From Bombyx mori (Eukaryota; Arthropoda; Insecta; Lepidoptera; Bombycidae): a DNA stretch of 64,000 nucleotides. Below the pieces are notes generated by a model. That model did no database searches and was not told the DNA's origin. It saw only the letters and a program-made list of their open reading frames with translations. Location of the stretch: NCBI RefSeq assembly GCF_030269925.1, contig NC_085123.1, positions 6,758,001 through 6,822,000 on the forward strand. Direction: 5' to 3'. Of this stretch, positions 25,101 through 36,838 are shown one piece after another (the first letter of the stretch is position 1; each line of letters opens with the position of its first letter). The translations under genes were made by a program, and so were the position numbers.

Positions 25101-28100
25101 TAGATAAAATGTAATTAGTATAAGAACAAAAAAATACCTAGGTCTTTTTACCTTAGGGTAAATTGTTCATTAATTTTGTTAGTCTCAATGGCGGTATCGT
25201 TAAATTTTGCTACTGAATATTTAATTTAAATTATACTTTTGATCACTTGGAAAAGTTTATAATTGAACAGTTTTAGTGATTGGTCGTTCTTATCGAAATC
25301 TTTTTTTTTGTACGTTGCTTGTTCAATGATTTAATGCGATAATCTCCGTTAGTCATGGCCTCTGATGTTTTTTTTTGTTTTTTTTGGCTACAATTAATTT
25401 CATGGGTGCCGATCGCGTTTCAATTCGTTAGTTTTACGGTTTGCCTTCGGAAATTGCGTGGATGTTTCTCGAATGAAATGAAAAGTAAAATTAATTTAAT
25501 GCGATTATCTTAATCAACAACAGCTGACTTTTGTTGTCTACCTTCGGATGATAATATTGAATCAATTTCACTAAAGACCAAGATATCGATTTGTTCTATT
25601 GTTTTTAATTATAAATACGCAAGTGTTTTGAAAGTATTCGATATGAAACTACATTTTTGTTAAAAATGTAAATGTAGAAATTTGTGTATTGCTATCTGCA
25701 GAGCCTTGAAGCGTATGGACGGTGAGGATGTTTTCGGTCGGAAAATAAGCACACGCTATGCACGTACCACGATACAGCCGACGTATTCCAGTGATGAAGG
25801 TTACAGTACCGCGCCCGCTGCTCTTCCCATGCCACGGGCTGCGTTTGTACCACCGGCCCACCAGGTAACCCAACATGAACAACGAGATACTGTTTACAAA
25901 TAATTTCCCAGTTTTAGCAATGCTATTAGAATGAGCTTTTATAATTGAATGTGTAATTTCGAAAAGGGCAAATCTCTGAAAATGTAAAATGTTCAGGAAA
26001 TGAAAAAAACTGATTAATTTCTAAAGCACTGTAAAATTTAAAATACATATTAACTTTTGAGATATATTTTAGTGTTAATTAGCAATTGAAAATTACTGGA
26101 ATTATTATAAAATGAGTGTAGGTAGGCCTCAAAACTACTAGTATATGAAAAAACCTATTTAACAAAATATGCGGCATGTGCCCTTTTCGAAATTGCATAT
26201 TTAATGAAGTGAAATATTTTTATTTACGATTTAATGGTGTTCGATGGGAATAAATAAATTCTTGCTCCAATAGTCATAAGAAAACATTGGCTACGTTTTT
26301 ATTAACACGTTCGACTGCCGTGTAGGCCACCGGTGCCCTACGCGGCGCACTGAAGTAATTATGTCGATTTCTGTTACTAAACGCGCCTGGATTGTCTAAC
26401 TTTACGGTAGGCAGCGGCTTGGCTCTGCTCCAGGCATTGCTGAAGTCCATGGGCGACGGTAACCACTAATCATTAGATGGGCCGTATACTCGTCTGCCTA
26501 CAAGGGCAATAAAAAAAACTGCCTTCTTTTGTTTGTTATCAAAGTATGTTTTAAACTTTTAGTCATGCTTCATTATCTTCGGATTTGTCTTTCACAGAGT
26601 CTACTAGATATTCCGGCGCCTTAGTAAGGAGATCGAAGAGAGAAATCGACATAATTATTTCAGTGAGCCATGTAGGACACCGGTGATCGGAGGACAACGA
26701 AACTGCTATTAGACTGATAAAATTATATGAGTGCTCACATCAACGTCGAGTTCTATTGCAACATATTCCTCTTTTTTTAAATTGTTCTTAGTCTTAGTTC
26801 AGGCTGTTTGCTTCTAGTCGAGGCTGCTCGACCCGAGCTTGCCTCCAGTGGATACCCCGCTTTATGATAAAAAATTATCGATAGCCGTTTGTTGTGGCTG
26901 AGCCAAATATTTATGTTGTGTCACTTGTTGAGTTTGTCGGCCCAGGTGAGCGTGTCTGCTCAGGAGGCGAGCACGTGTGTGGCCCGCGAGTGGGCGCTGG
27001 CCTTAGAGCAGTTGCCGACTCCCACGCCGCCCCCGCTCGAGTTCTGCCCGCCTCCAGCGCCCAAGCCGCGCAAAATAAGGGGCACCCATGGTCAGTATAT
27101 TCCCACCCGGCCTTATTGCGCTCTAAATCAGATTGTTGACTTGTAGGAGCGGTAGTACTTAAGCTTTACTGGTGGTAGGACCTCTTATGAGATGTGCATG
27201 GCTATGGCCTTCAGTAACCACTTAATACCAGGTGGGCTGTGAGCTCGTCCACCCACCTAAACAATAAATTTAAAAAAAAAGCTGCTTCAAGTCACTAAAT
27301 TGTCTAGGCACTGACCCAAAGGATAGGTAACGCAGTCAGAATGAATATTGTTTTGTCGTTTACTTAACGTATATTGTATATAAGATAAGATTTAGGTACA
27401 ACATAGTTAGAATACACTTCAGTAACTCAGTATAAAGATAGATGGAGGATACCAGATTCCATAGACATCTACAACGTCTGCCCCATCTTTCAAAGCGAAA
27501 CGTATTACTTGCTTCACGGCAGAAATAGGTAGGGCGGTGGTACCTAACCGTGCGGACTCACATGAGGTCCTACCACCAGTAATTACGCAAATTTTATTTA
27601 AATTTTTAATTTTGCGGGTTTGATTTTTATTACACGATGTTATTCCTTCACCGTGGAAGTCAATCGTGAACATTTGTTGAGTACGTATTTCATTAGAAAA
27701 ATTGGTACCCGCCTGGGGTTCGAACACCGGTGCATTCGTGTTCCGGACGTCTTATCCTTTGGGCCACGACGGTCACAGCACTACCGCATTCCTCAGGATG
27801 GACATGAACTCGCGCGCCTACAGTATTTTTTTTTTTCCCGATAGGCTCTGTTAATCTAGACCGATCGGGTTGTTCGTCGAGTAACAGCGGTGACGACAGC
27901 CGTAACCGGGACCACAGTCAAAGCCGGGCTGTCTCGCCCTGGAACTCGTCCGCCAGCTTCAGCGAGCACAGCGAAGGAGAACTGGAGCTCACTGAACTCA
28001 CCGTCACTAACTTGCCGCCATACGAGCCGACCATTTTACAAGTCAGTACAAAAAAATAGTATAATTTTGGCAACACTTTTCACGATTTAATTGATTTTTT

Positions 28101-31100
28101 TTTATTGCATAGATGGGTGGACGAGCTCACAGCCCACCTGATGTTAAGTGGGTACTGGAGCCCATAGACATCTACAACGTAAATGCGCCACCCACCTTGA
28201 GATATAAGTTCTAAGGTCTTAAGTATAGTTACGATTATTAAATATGAAACGACATGATTTCGTCCATATCTTCTTCCTCTTTATTTTTTGGCTCCGGCAC
28301 GGTTTGTGCATTACCCAGTGTCGAGTAATACTATTTTTATAATTCGTCGTTTTAATTATTTACAGTTTATGAATAATAAAAAACGAAGGAAACTAATCGC
28401 GACATAACATAAATCAATAAAAACGAATTAAGTTTACAAATGAGATGATATGTGATGAAATATAATCTCAGTAAAATGGTGGTCATTTATTGAGACTTTT
28501 TCAGTGGACTTTTTGGAGGATCCCGAGAAGTTACGTCCAGCGGCTTTGTTTCATTTTCCTATAATTGTGCACTTTTAAAGATTCTAAATACTTCATAAAC
28601 TACCGTTACCTATTACACATTGAAACCTGAAGAAACACTAAATAGATAAAATAAAACAAATCACGCAACTTTACTCCTCGCGTTCCCGCCAAAGTCTTCG
28701 TTCATGTCAAAAATATGATTTTAAATCAATTGGTCGAATTTTGAATTTATGGTCTGAATATAATATTAATAATATTAGACTGAAATGAAATAGTAGAGCA
28801 ATTAGCAATTATCAAACATGGTACTTTTGTCACAATTACCACTAAGATAATGTGTTCGATCCTTAAAAACAAAAATTGAAATTTGTATGTTGTACCATTT
28901 CAATGTTATTGTTTTTGGGCAAAAATTCCCAAAGTTTATAAACGTATATAGTTATGATACTCATTTTACCCATTTAAAATTAATGAAAAGGAGACCATAT
29001 GCAGAATAATGTGTGTTAGCTGTCATGTACTTAGTTTGATGCTTGCGTTTGCTGAGAAATACATAAAACTATTGCATGTACAGTAAAGCTATGTAGTTTA
29101 TTTCGCCTTTCTTCAATGAAGCTTCTTCAGGACAGGTTGTATGTAATATGAACATTTTGGTTTAAAAATATGACGGTAAATCAAATCGTTAAAGTATATA
29201 TTTTTTTTAGTTATGCATAGTTATATTATGCTCGCTGACGTAAAATTCTCAGATAAATATTTAAAAATAACGAAAACATGAATAAATGCTCTAGCAAATT
29301 TACTATCGTTTTAAATAATGCATTTTGTTTATTCTTTTGCGAACTGCAGCTCGTACCGCATGCCAATCTGCATTCCCCGGTTAGTAAATACCCGAAATAA
29401 ATTATACACTTTCTAGTTTTTTTTTTGCACTCGCCCAGATGCTCTTTCGAGAATCCGTCTCTTGATTTTTATTTTAAACGCAGGCTATTTAAATTCGCTG
29501 ACAATCTCGGGCTACAAGATAAACTAAACTTCTTAAAGCTGAGTTACATGATGATAATTTTTCAAATATAAGACATTATTGAAAAGGCCACCGACGCTTT
29601 CTAATTTAAGAAACGTAGGGCTGTTACGCCGTTTTATCACAGGGTGAACATTTCAAAGTGTACTAATGCGATGTTCTCGCCTGCTTGCATTCTGGAAACT
29701 CTTTGCGTAAATCGGTCTCCACATGCACATTGATTCTGTAAAAAATTCTGGTATTAAGTGGTCACTGGAACCCATAGACATCTACAACGTAAATGTGCCA
29801 CCCACCTTGAGATAAGTTCTAAGGTCTCAGTATAGTTACAACGGCTGCCCCACCCTTCAAACCGAAACGCATTACTGCTTCACGGCAGAAATAGGCAAGG
29901 TGGTGGTACCTACCCGTGCGCACTCAGAAGAGGTCCTACCACCAGTCAAAGTTAACCAGTAATCTTTTTCGCAACAGGAAATGTTAACACAGCTGCTGAA
30001 GCAGTACGTGCCGGTGGTCCGCGTGTCGGTGTGGTCGGGCGGGGAGGGTCCGCTGGCGACGGTCGTGCTGCGCTCGGAGTGGGACGCGCGGCTCGCGATC
30101 GCGCGCGTGCACAAGCGCCGCCTCGACAACCAGTGGACCGGGCGCCGGCTCGAGCTGTCCCTGGGCAGGCCCTCCCCCGCGCCCAACCTAGACGTTCTGC
30201 GCGCTCGTCTCCGGGCCATCCTCCTCGACCAAAAGAACCACGCGTTGCCGCTCCTCCGCCTCCGTGACGCGTACGCCAGCCGTCACTGCTGCGCCCTGAC
30301 CACATCCGATATCGCAAAAGTCAAGGACACGGTCGTCATCCACGAAGGCTTCGGCAGAATGGTTCAGTTGGTCGATTTGACGCCGGTCACCAGCGCCGAA
30401 ATGGAGGAGGCTCCCTGGAAATGTCACATCCACGCGTCCATGAGTACGGGACAAGAGGACGGAAGTCGCATATTGCAGCCAGTTTACGTGGAGATATCGG
30501 CGTTGGCAAAAAACGTTCAAACGTTATTGGAGAATCACGGTGGAATTTTGCCATTGTTGAGTTTCGTCGAATGTTATGAGGCTACATTTCCAGCGTTGCT
30601 GTGTGACCCGCGCAGGGGTGTAGCTCTGGAGTTGTTGCTGCGCAGCGCCCCAATGTTTGAAGTCAAAGATATACCGTCGCGTCACCTCACTTGGCGGACC
30701 ACGACCGTCGAAACTCCCCCAGAAAATACAAATCGCAGTGAGTAAACGGTTGTACCGTTCAATGTTTTCATTGTTCTTGCGTAAATTGAGTAATAATTCG
30801 AATTCTCTGAATTTATAATTGAAGTATTATACATTATATTAGCTACTTCTACTTCATCACAGCTACTCATTTCTTGAATGTTTCACTTCGTTAACGAGGA
30901 TTAATTGGAAAAGAATGCCTGCATGGCGTTAAGTTCGCCTTTGTACAATAAAGAATTTTCATTCATTATAACTACCGAAGCATAAGTATTGAATTACAAA
31001 TATGTGATGATTTCGCAGGCGAAAGTTCCCGTTCAAGTGGTGATCGAGATCGACCGCGGACAGCGCCGGCGCTGGAGCCGATGCTGGCGTTGTTCGAGCG

Positions 31101-34100
31101 TGAACTCGTGGATTTACTGCGCAACGCTCCGCGCTGCTCCATCCCGTTCAGCAAGTAAGTAACAAAGCGTATATATATGATATATGATACAGGGTGATAC
31201 AGAAGTATATAATATGATACAGGGTGTTCCGAAATACAACTGATAATAAAAACGGCTGGTACCGGTGGCCGTTGATGTTTCTCCTCTAGATAAGTAACAG
31301 CTTCTACCCAGCTGATGTTTGTTCGAACTCAATGACATTCCAACATCGATTCAAATCGAGGGGTGAAAGGCCTATTTATTTGGTTTAAGTGACATTTCCT
31401 GACTGATACGCCAGGGTTTTTCACACGTATGATCTATTACAACGAATTTACAATATAAAGCATTGCATGATTACTAAAAAAGCACTGTTTTAATTTTTAC
31501 GAAATTAGGCCATTCTGTGATGGTTATAGGAATTACAACTTCTTTTATACAAACAAATGCACAATTACTGTGAACAATTGATGAAATGTAGCGTAATATT
31601 TACAATAAATATATTAGTGAATTTGTGTTACATAAATAACTTTTTAAGTAATATAAACAAATATGATAATGCAGTCTGATAATAGATGGTGCCAACAACA
31701 TGATTTGTATAAACAATTACAATACTTATGCAAATTATTATTGTTAATTATAACATAATTTATTATTAATATTTATGTATATTAATATTTAAATGTGTAT
31801 TATGACAGTAATTTGTGTTTTTAAACAATAAATTAAACATGTTCTGAATGTTTTCATATCAAAACAGTGTCTAATATATATGAAATATGATAGAATAACA
31901 GTTTCATGTTACTAATAACAAATAAATAATGACATACAATAAACTTAACTATAAATCATGTTAATTATTGTCAATAATGGCGGCTTGCGTGATACTGATA
32001 GTAGAATTCTTGCAGACTGTTAATTTTGAGAATGTTAAATGAATTGAAAATATTTCATTGCCGTTTTCATGTTAAATGAATTGAAAATATTTCATTGCCG
32101 TTTCAGCTTCGAGAATGGAATGAACATTGAAAAATATTAAGATTCACCCAATTTCAGCCCCGTAACCTTGCCTTCGGTGAACCTAGTATAATCCCTTGAA
32201 ATGAATAACAGTAGCTAGGGAAAAAAATTAAGACTCGGGTGTTCCTTGCACTGATGTTGGTTTTTTTTTATTAATTCGTTCGTAATTAGTGTATATTTTA
32301 CCTCTCTATGACGATGCAACTGTGAGATTACCTCGTTTGACGACTAATACGAGATGTCTTCCAGTTTTCTACAAATTTTATTTCAATATAGCGAATTCAT
32401 CGCCAGTGTACAGTGACTTAATTGTGTACTTCAGCTGTTAAAAATATATTTTATTGTCTTATGCATTCAATTAATTGGCAGATCCTTTTGATATAATCGG
32501 TTTCTATAATTGAAGACAAACCTCGTTCTTTATTCTTTCTTTTTCTTTATTGTACACACAATTAATACAATACAATAATTGCGAAAAGTTATAAAATGGC
32601 AAGCTTAACTAACAATTGAGTTATCTACCAGCTAACCGTCGTTCTACTTTGTACTTATACCTTAAGCCACTAGTTGGGGTCGACACAGTGAATTATTATT
32701 TTCCATTCTCCTCTATCAGTCGTCATCTCAACACTCCGTTTTCTTTCTCACACATTCCATCCATGACTTCTTTGGTCGACCTATTCTTTCTCTGCCTTTC
32801 ACTATGCGACAACTCAAACCCATTTCTTACAGGTACCGGGTGATACACCTGTGCGTCGTATCATAAAAAAAACTAACTAAAAATAAATAAATAATATAAA
32901 TAACTAAAACCTAACTGAAAACGAAACAAACAATAACAATAATACATATATATGGTTTATTTTTGTATGACAGACTGATCCCGGCTTTTCATCATCATTT
33001 CGGAAGGCAGTGCCGCGTCGCCGATTACGGATTCACGAAGTTGCCGGATTTATTAGCAGCTCTCGGCAATACTATAGTTGTACGTATATACATACACAAA
33101 TATTCTATAATGTTTAACTGTTGTCGAATTTTTGAAGTGAAACTTCTTTAGAATCGTAATTTTAAACTCGATGAAACGAAAAATAAGTTCATAGAAAGTT
33201 TTATTTAATACAGCGCCATCTATGAGATTTTTTAATACTAACGTGTGTATGAAACATCTTGTAGTGAGTTTTAATTTAGGATTATGCGTGAAGTTAAAAT
33301 ATCAATTCACAGAGGGCGCTACCTCATACTATAAAATATGATTTACAATTATTCACTAATGACAAAATTTTACATATACTTAGACATTTAGGATAGTTGT
33401 ATTTTAATTTTTGAAGGTTTCACTTCTACCACGTGTGAATTGCACACATCGACGCTTGAAAGGCAAACGACTAAGCGACAATAACTGCTTTGTAGATAAA
33501 TGATAGGCAATTACCATATTCGATGCGCAAAAAAAATATATTTCTAGGTCTATTAAAATTATTTCAATCCTACCGCTAGATTCGTTAAAATATAATTTTT
33601 TTCAGGTATTTCAACTTTAAATTAGTCTTAGTGTAAAGTTCACGCATTGTCGCTTAGTCACGTTTGCCTTTCAAGCGTCGTCATGTATTTTTTTTATTTG
33701 GTTTTTCATGAACGTAATCCCGCATTAGGTTCTCGGCTCGGGTTCATCGCGCGTCATAACTCTCTCGGCGGCAGCTCAAAGCCGTCGCTGGACGTCGGAC
33801 TTGGTGAAAATTCTGAAAACTGCCCCCGGTCGTTCGGTTCCGCCTCAAGATATTCCCGGACTGTTCCACACCGCGTTCGGACGGGCCTTCGCGCCGGCTG
33901 ACTACGGGGTGTGTACGCTGGCGGAACTGATGTGTCGGGTGGGCGCCCACGCTGTCACCACGGCGCTGGACGGGTCGGTGGCCCTGCCGCGGCGGGCTCC
34001 CACTCCTGAAGAACGTGCCAGAACCGTGCAGTTTGCTATGCAGGTAAAATATGTACAAGCCATAGTTTTTTTTTATTGCTTTAATGGGTGGACGAGCTCA

Positions 34101-36838
34101 CAGCCCACCTAGTATTAAGTGGTTACTGGAGCCCATAGACATCTACAACGTAAATGCGCCACCCACCTTGAGATATAAGTTCTAAGGTCTCAAGTATAGT
34201 ATCATCACTCAATAACTAAAACGTGACGTTCCAGGCGGTAGAACTGTTATGCTACACGCCCAACCTCCGCATGGAGTTCTCGCGCCTGGTGCCCGCGTAC
34301 CACGCGCACTTCGGCCGCCAGCTGCGCGTGGCCCACTACGGGTGCGTCAAGCTCGCCGAGCTGCTGGAGCTGGTGCCGGAGTCGCTGTGCGTGCACGCCG
34401 AGCCCGCCGGCGAGAGGACGGTGCGGCTGGCGGCGCGGCTGGCGCGGCCGGTGGTGGCGCAGCGACTCCGCGCCATCACACCCGTCTCGTTTTCCGCCTT
34501 CGCCGCCACGTACGCCAGTCATTTTGGAGCCCCACCACAGGTAGGCCGCTCCAGTTTATAGGAAGACAATTTTTGGAAGACATTTATAATTTTTTTTCTT
34601 TTTTTTATTGCTTAGATTGGTGGACGAACTCACAGCTTACCTGGTATTAAGTGGTTAATGGAGCCCATAGACATCTACAACGTAAATGCGCCACCCACCT
34701 TGAGATATAAGCTCTAAGGTCTCAGTATAGTTACAACAGCTGCCCCACTCTTCAAACCGAAACGCATTGCTGCTTCACGGCAGAAATAGGCAAGGTGGTG
34801 GTACCTACCCTACAAAGTAGACCTTTTGGACGTTCGTTGTAGCGGCTTGAGGTTTCCAGGCGGACATGTTGTCGGCGTCGACACTGGAGGGCTTGGTGTA
34901 CGCGGCGGGCGGGTGCGTGGAGGCGGGCACCGTGGTGGGCCCGGGCGCGGCGCCGCACTGGGCGTCGGGCGCGCTGCTGGCGTGCGCGGCCCTCAGCGCC
35001 GATCGCAGCATCGCCCGCGCCTCCACCGAGGAGTACTTCGCGGCCGCGTGTCGCCGCCTGGGCGCTGAGCTCGAGCTGCGACGCCTGGCGCTGGCCGGCG
35101 TGCTGGTGGTGGACGAGACCGGCCGGGAGCGCCGCGTGCGGCTGGCGGCTCCGTGGCGCGTCGTCTGGAGGCTCGCTCAGATCATCGCGGACCGCGGTCA
35201 GCCCCTCGCTCCGCTCGACATCCTGGTCGACTACACGCGAAAATATGAACCCGTGTTTCCGGCTGCTGATACTGGTTAGTCATTTTGTTTTGGAGATAAA
35301 CAGTTGCGATTTTGCTACGTGATAAAAAAAATTCACAAATGTTATATTTTATATGGTAGTTGATATATCTATAGTTCCGACGATACCGCAATCGTGCTGC
35401 CATCTCCCGGGAATCGTGCTGCGTTTCGTTTAGCTAACAAACTAATGTCCGTCTCCGACAGTTAGATAAATAACCGTGCTCACAATGTCGGTGCAGGGCT
35501 CGAAGGCGTCGTGGACTTCATGCGTCAGTACATGGAGATCTTCACGGAGGGCGGCGGGCGGTGGTCGCTGAGCGCGGGCGTGGCGGTGGCGCGCTGCCGG
35601 GACGCGCCGCGCGTGCAGGAGGACTACTCCGTGCACGACACGCCACCAGGACAAAAAGTAACTACTGACTTCTTTAACAAAATCAAATCCTCCACGGTGT
35701 TTCCCGAGCGCTATGACATGTCCTTATTCAAACGAGGCTTATGGAGAGTATTAAGCGGTAGGCAGCGGCTTGGCTCTGCCCCTGGCATTGCTGAAGTCCA
35801 TGGGCGACGGTAACCACTCACCATCAGGTGGGCCGTATGCTCGTCTGTCTACAAGGGCAAGTCAAATCAAATCAAAATCAAATAAAAAAAAATTTATTCA
35901 ACATAAATGAAAGTACATACTTGTTGAACGTCAAAGCAACTACCGCCAATTCACAAAAACTAGCCTCCGTCCTAAGAAGAATTGGCAAGAAATTCAGCGG
36001 GCATGACTTTATCTTTTTTTAATATTAGATAGATAGATTTAATATTAGATTAATTCCCCTTTGTCTGTCTCTCTATAGATCCTCGATTCTCCCGTTCACG
36101 TCTCAGTCGGGCACGTTTCGATATTAAAACAGATTTCCTTTCGATAGTTTGACAATTGGTTATTGATGAGATAACTGTAGATATAATAATGATAATATAG
36201 TACAAATGATAATTTATCATTTGAAATCTCAAAGGACCTACGTATATTATGTGGATCACTTTTAATACTGGATTTAAGATAACCGTATTCGAAGCAAAAA
36301 TTGTGAAATTAATGTTAACTTAAAACATAACCGGAAATTAACATGAATTTGATAATTTCATGACGTGATGACAGGTATCTGCACAGATATGTATTAATTA
36401 GGGTTGCCAGTACCCTAATTTTTATAAGTGGATTATTTAGTGTTTATTATTGTAAGTCAATGAATAGAAATCTATAGTAAAAAGGGAAACTTATAGTTAT
36501 TTATATCTATAGGCTAATGTTTCACTTCTGCTGTGTATGAATTACATTTTCTTTTTTGGTGTATCAATATGCAATGCAAATGTTTTTGTATTCCTAAGGG
36601 TTCCAGGGTATTTGAGTCTCCCAAAACAAATATTTGGTGCTCTCCGCCGGCTAGCGCACTGCCGGCGCCATCGGCGCTGCTTAATCAAGAAAACAAACGT
36701 AAGTTATCATCTTCTGTAAAAGCACAGGTATTATTAAAATTATTAGTATTATTAATTATTAGTATTATTAACATAAAGGTTATTTTTTTTTATTTATCAG
36801 GTCGCACCCGCCTAGCGGCGCAGTTCGACGCTTCATAA
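19119..36838 (+). CDS. MARF1: meiosis regulator and mRNA stability factor 1 (limkain-b1) orthologue, 18 exons
   Basis: Exons: 19119-19257, 19442-19599, 21117-21260, 22189-22349, 22622-22739, 23074-23267, 25702-25864, 26946-27090, 27845-28041, 29978-30737, 31019-31154, 32974-33079, 33729-34043, 34235-34540, 34860-35274, 35497-35657, 36599-36698, 36801-36838. All phases agree; 1251 residues. A NYN RNase domain spans about 86-240, with WDIENC (Asp94, Glu96) and LLLISGDINFAADL (Asp188, Asp194) as the acidic sites. An RRM lies at about 252-327 (VMHVSNLP) and a second RRM-like segment at about 485-540. About seven LOTUS/OST-HTH repeats follow from about 545 to 1190; the clearest are HHHFGRQCRVADYGFTKLPD and HAHFGRQLRVAHYGCVKLAE. 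The family cuts and represses target mRNAs in germ cells. Exons 10 and 13-16 are strongly GC-rich, unlike the flanking introns. The ATG at 19119 is the first in frame of exon 1; no in-frame upstream ATG was established. Confidence 0.95.
19790..20005 (-). mobile_element. Bm1 SINE, body only
   Basis: Reverse body from 'agctcacagcccacctggtg' to 'caggtcctaccaccagtaa', in MARF1 intron 2. Confidence 0.92.
20585..20990 (+). repeat. probable dispersed DNA repeat
   Basis: AT-rich block starting 'tatatattaatacgtgaagc' and containing 'cagacagaggagtatgaaat'. I recall this type as common in silkworm introns. No second copy is visible in this window, so the call rests on memory. Confidence 0.35.
21785..21960 (+). 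mobile_element. old Bm1 SINE
   Basis: Degenerate body: 'tactggcggtgggcctg', 'agaagggtgggacaacc', 'cttgacctcatgtctcaa'. It lies in MARF1 intron 3. Confidence 0.65.
23469..23710 (+). mobile_element. Bm1 SINE, body only
   Basis: From 'tactggtggtaggacctcat' to 'ctacctaagcaataaata', in MARF1 intron 6. Confidence 0.93.
23725..23835 (-). mobile_element. T1 LINE tail fragment
   Basis: Reverse T1: 'agcaagagctgtgcttcgcc', 'aatctaccaccgg', 'gagaaactcggtgggttgtg'. Directly follows the Bm1 copy ending at about 23710. Confidence 0.75.
26290..26515 (+). mobile_element. T2 LINE tail after a DNA-element end
   Basis: The T2 block 'ttacggtaggcagcggcttg' to 'ctacaagggcaataaaaaa' spans about 26395-26515. Just before it, 'ttaacacgttcgactgccg' followed by 'aggccaccggtg' resembles the terminal repeat of the element at 46050-46490. 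Confidence 0.65.
27165..27280 (+). mobile_element. Bm1 SINE with internal deletion
   Basis: Starts 'actggtggtaggacctctta' and jumps to 'cttcagtaaccacttaatac' and the tail; about 120 internal bases are missing. It lies in MARF1 intron 8. Confidence 0.88.
27450..27772 (-). mobile_element. Bm1 SINE with head, internally shortened
   Basis: Reverse copy ending in the tRNA-like head ('gttcgaacaccggtgcattc', 'gggccacgacgg'). It is the second Bm1 in MARF1 intron 8 and stops about 73 bases before exon 9. Confidence 0.92.
28098..28232 (-). mobile_element. Bm1 SINE tail part
   Basis: Reverse 3' portion from the T run and 'attgcatagatgggtgg' to 'aagtatagtta', starting about 57 bases after MARF1 exon 9. 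Confidence 0.9.
28430..28705 (+). repeat. unclassified dispersed repeat, family F
   Basis: Same ordered landmarks as 1600-1915: 'ctcagtaaaatggtggtcat', 'acgtccagcggctttg', 'cctcgcgttcccgcc'. It lies in MARF1 intron 9. Confidence 0.75.
29750..29947 (-). mobile_element. Bm1 SINE abutting MARF1 exon 10
   Basis: Reverse body from 'tattaagtggtcactggaac' to 'ggtcctaccaccagt'. It ends about 30 bases before exon 10, leaving only a short unique stretch for the branch point and pyrimidine tract. Confidence 0.93.
32032..32105 (+). repeat. two tandem 37-bp units
   Basis: 'atgttaaatgaattgaaaat' begins both units; they are identical apart from the last base. MARF1 intron 11. Confidence 0.93.
33133..33445 (+). 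mobile_element. MITE M2 copy
   Basis: Begins 'gaagtgaaacttctttagaa' and ends with the inverse 'ggtttcacttctacc'. The interior 'caattcacagagggcgctac' also occurs, reversed, in the copy at 60005-60297. MARF1 intron 12. Confidence 0.65.
33450..33680. mobile_element. short MITE M3 with about 34-bp inverted ends
   Basis: Left arm 33450-33483 ('cgacgcttgaaaggcaaacg' then 'actaagcgacaat') and right arm 33645-33680 are inverse copies differing by a 2-base insertion. The element ends 48 bases before MARF1 exon 13. Confidence 0.85.
34066..34201 (-). mobile_element. Bm1 SINE filling MARF1 intron 13
   Basis: Reverse 3' part of Bm1 makes up about 136 of the 191 bases of intron 13 (34044-34234). Confidence 0.95.
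34590..34814 (-). mobile_element. Bm1 SINE filling MARF1 intron 14
   Basis: Reverse body from the T run and 'attgcttagattggtggacg' to 'tggtggtacctaccct'. It makes up about 225 of the 319 bases of intron 14 (34541-34859). Confidence 0.95.
35690..35862 (+). mobile_element. T2 LINE tail beside MARF1 exon 16
   Basis: From 'ctccacggtgtttcccgag' to 'tacaagggcaa', starting about 33 bases after the exon 16 donor. A reversed CR1-like tail follows without a gap. Confidence 0.85.
35863..36025 (-). mobile_element. CR1-like LINE 3' end
   Basis: Reverse complement of the 3' region at 45290-45435: 'gttgaacgtcaaagcaac', 'gccaattcacaaaaactagc' and 'aagaaattcagcgggcatg', with a 'caaat' repeat tail. Confidence 0.8.

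Noticed and set aside
29952..30520. Minus-strand and second-frame open frames of 78-121 codons over MARF1 exon 10
   Set aside because: They are by-products of GC-rich coding DNA. The plus-strand frame is the one that splices in phase and carries RRM and LOTUS sequence.
34247..35068. Overlapping open frames in both strands over MARF1 exons 14 and 15
   Set aside because: Same cause: high GC suppresses stops. Arg-, Ala- and Gly-rich translations have no domain.
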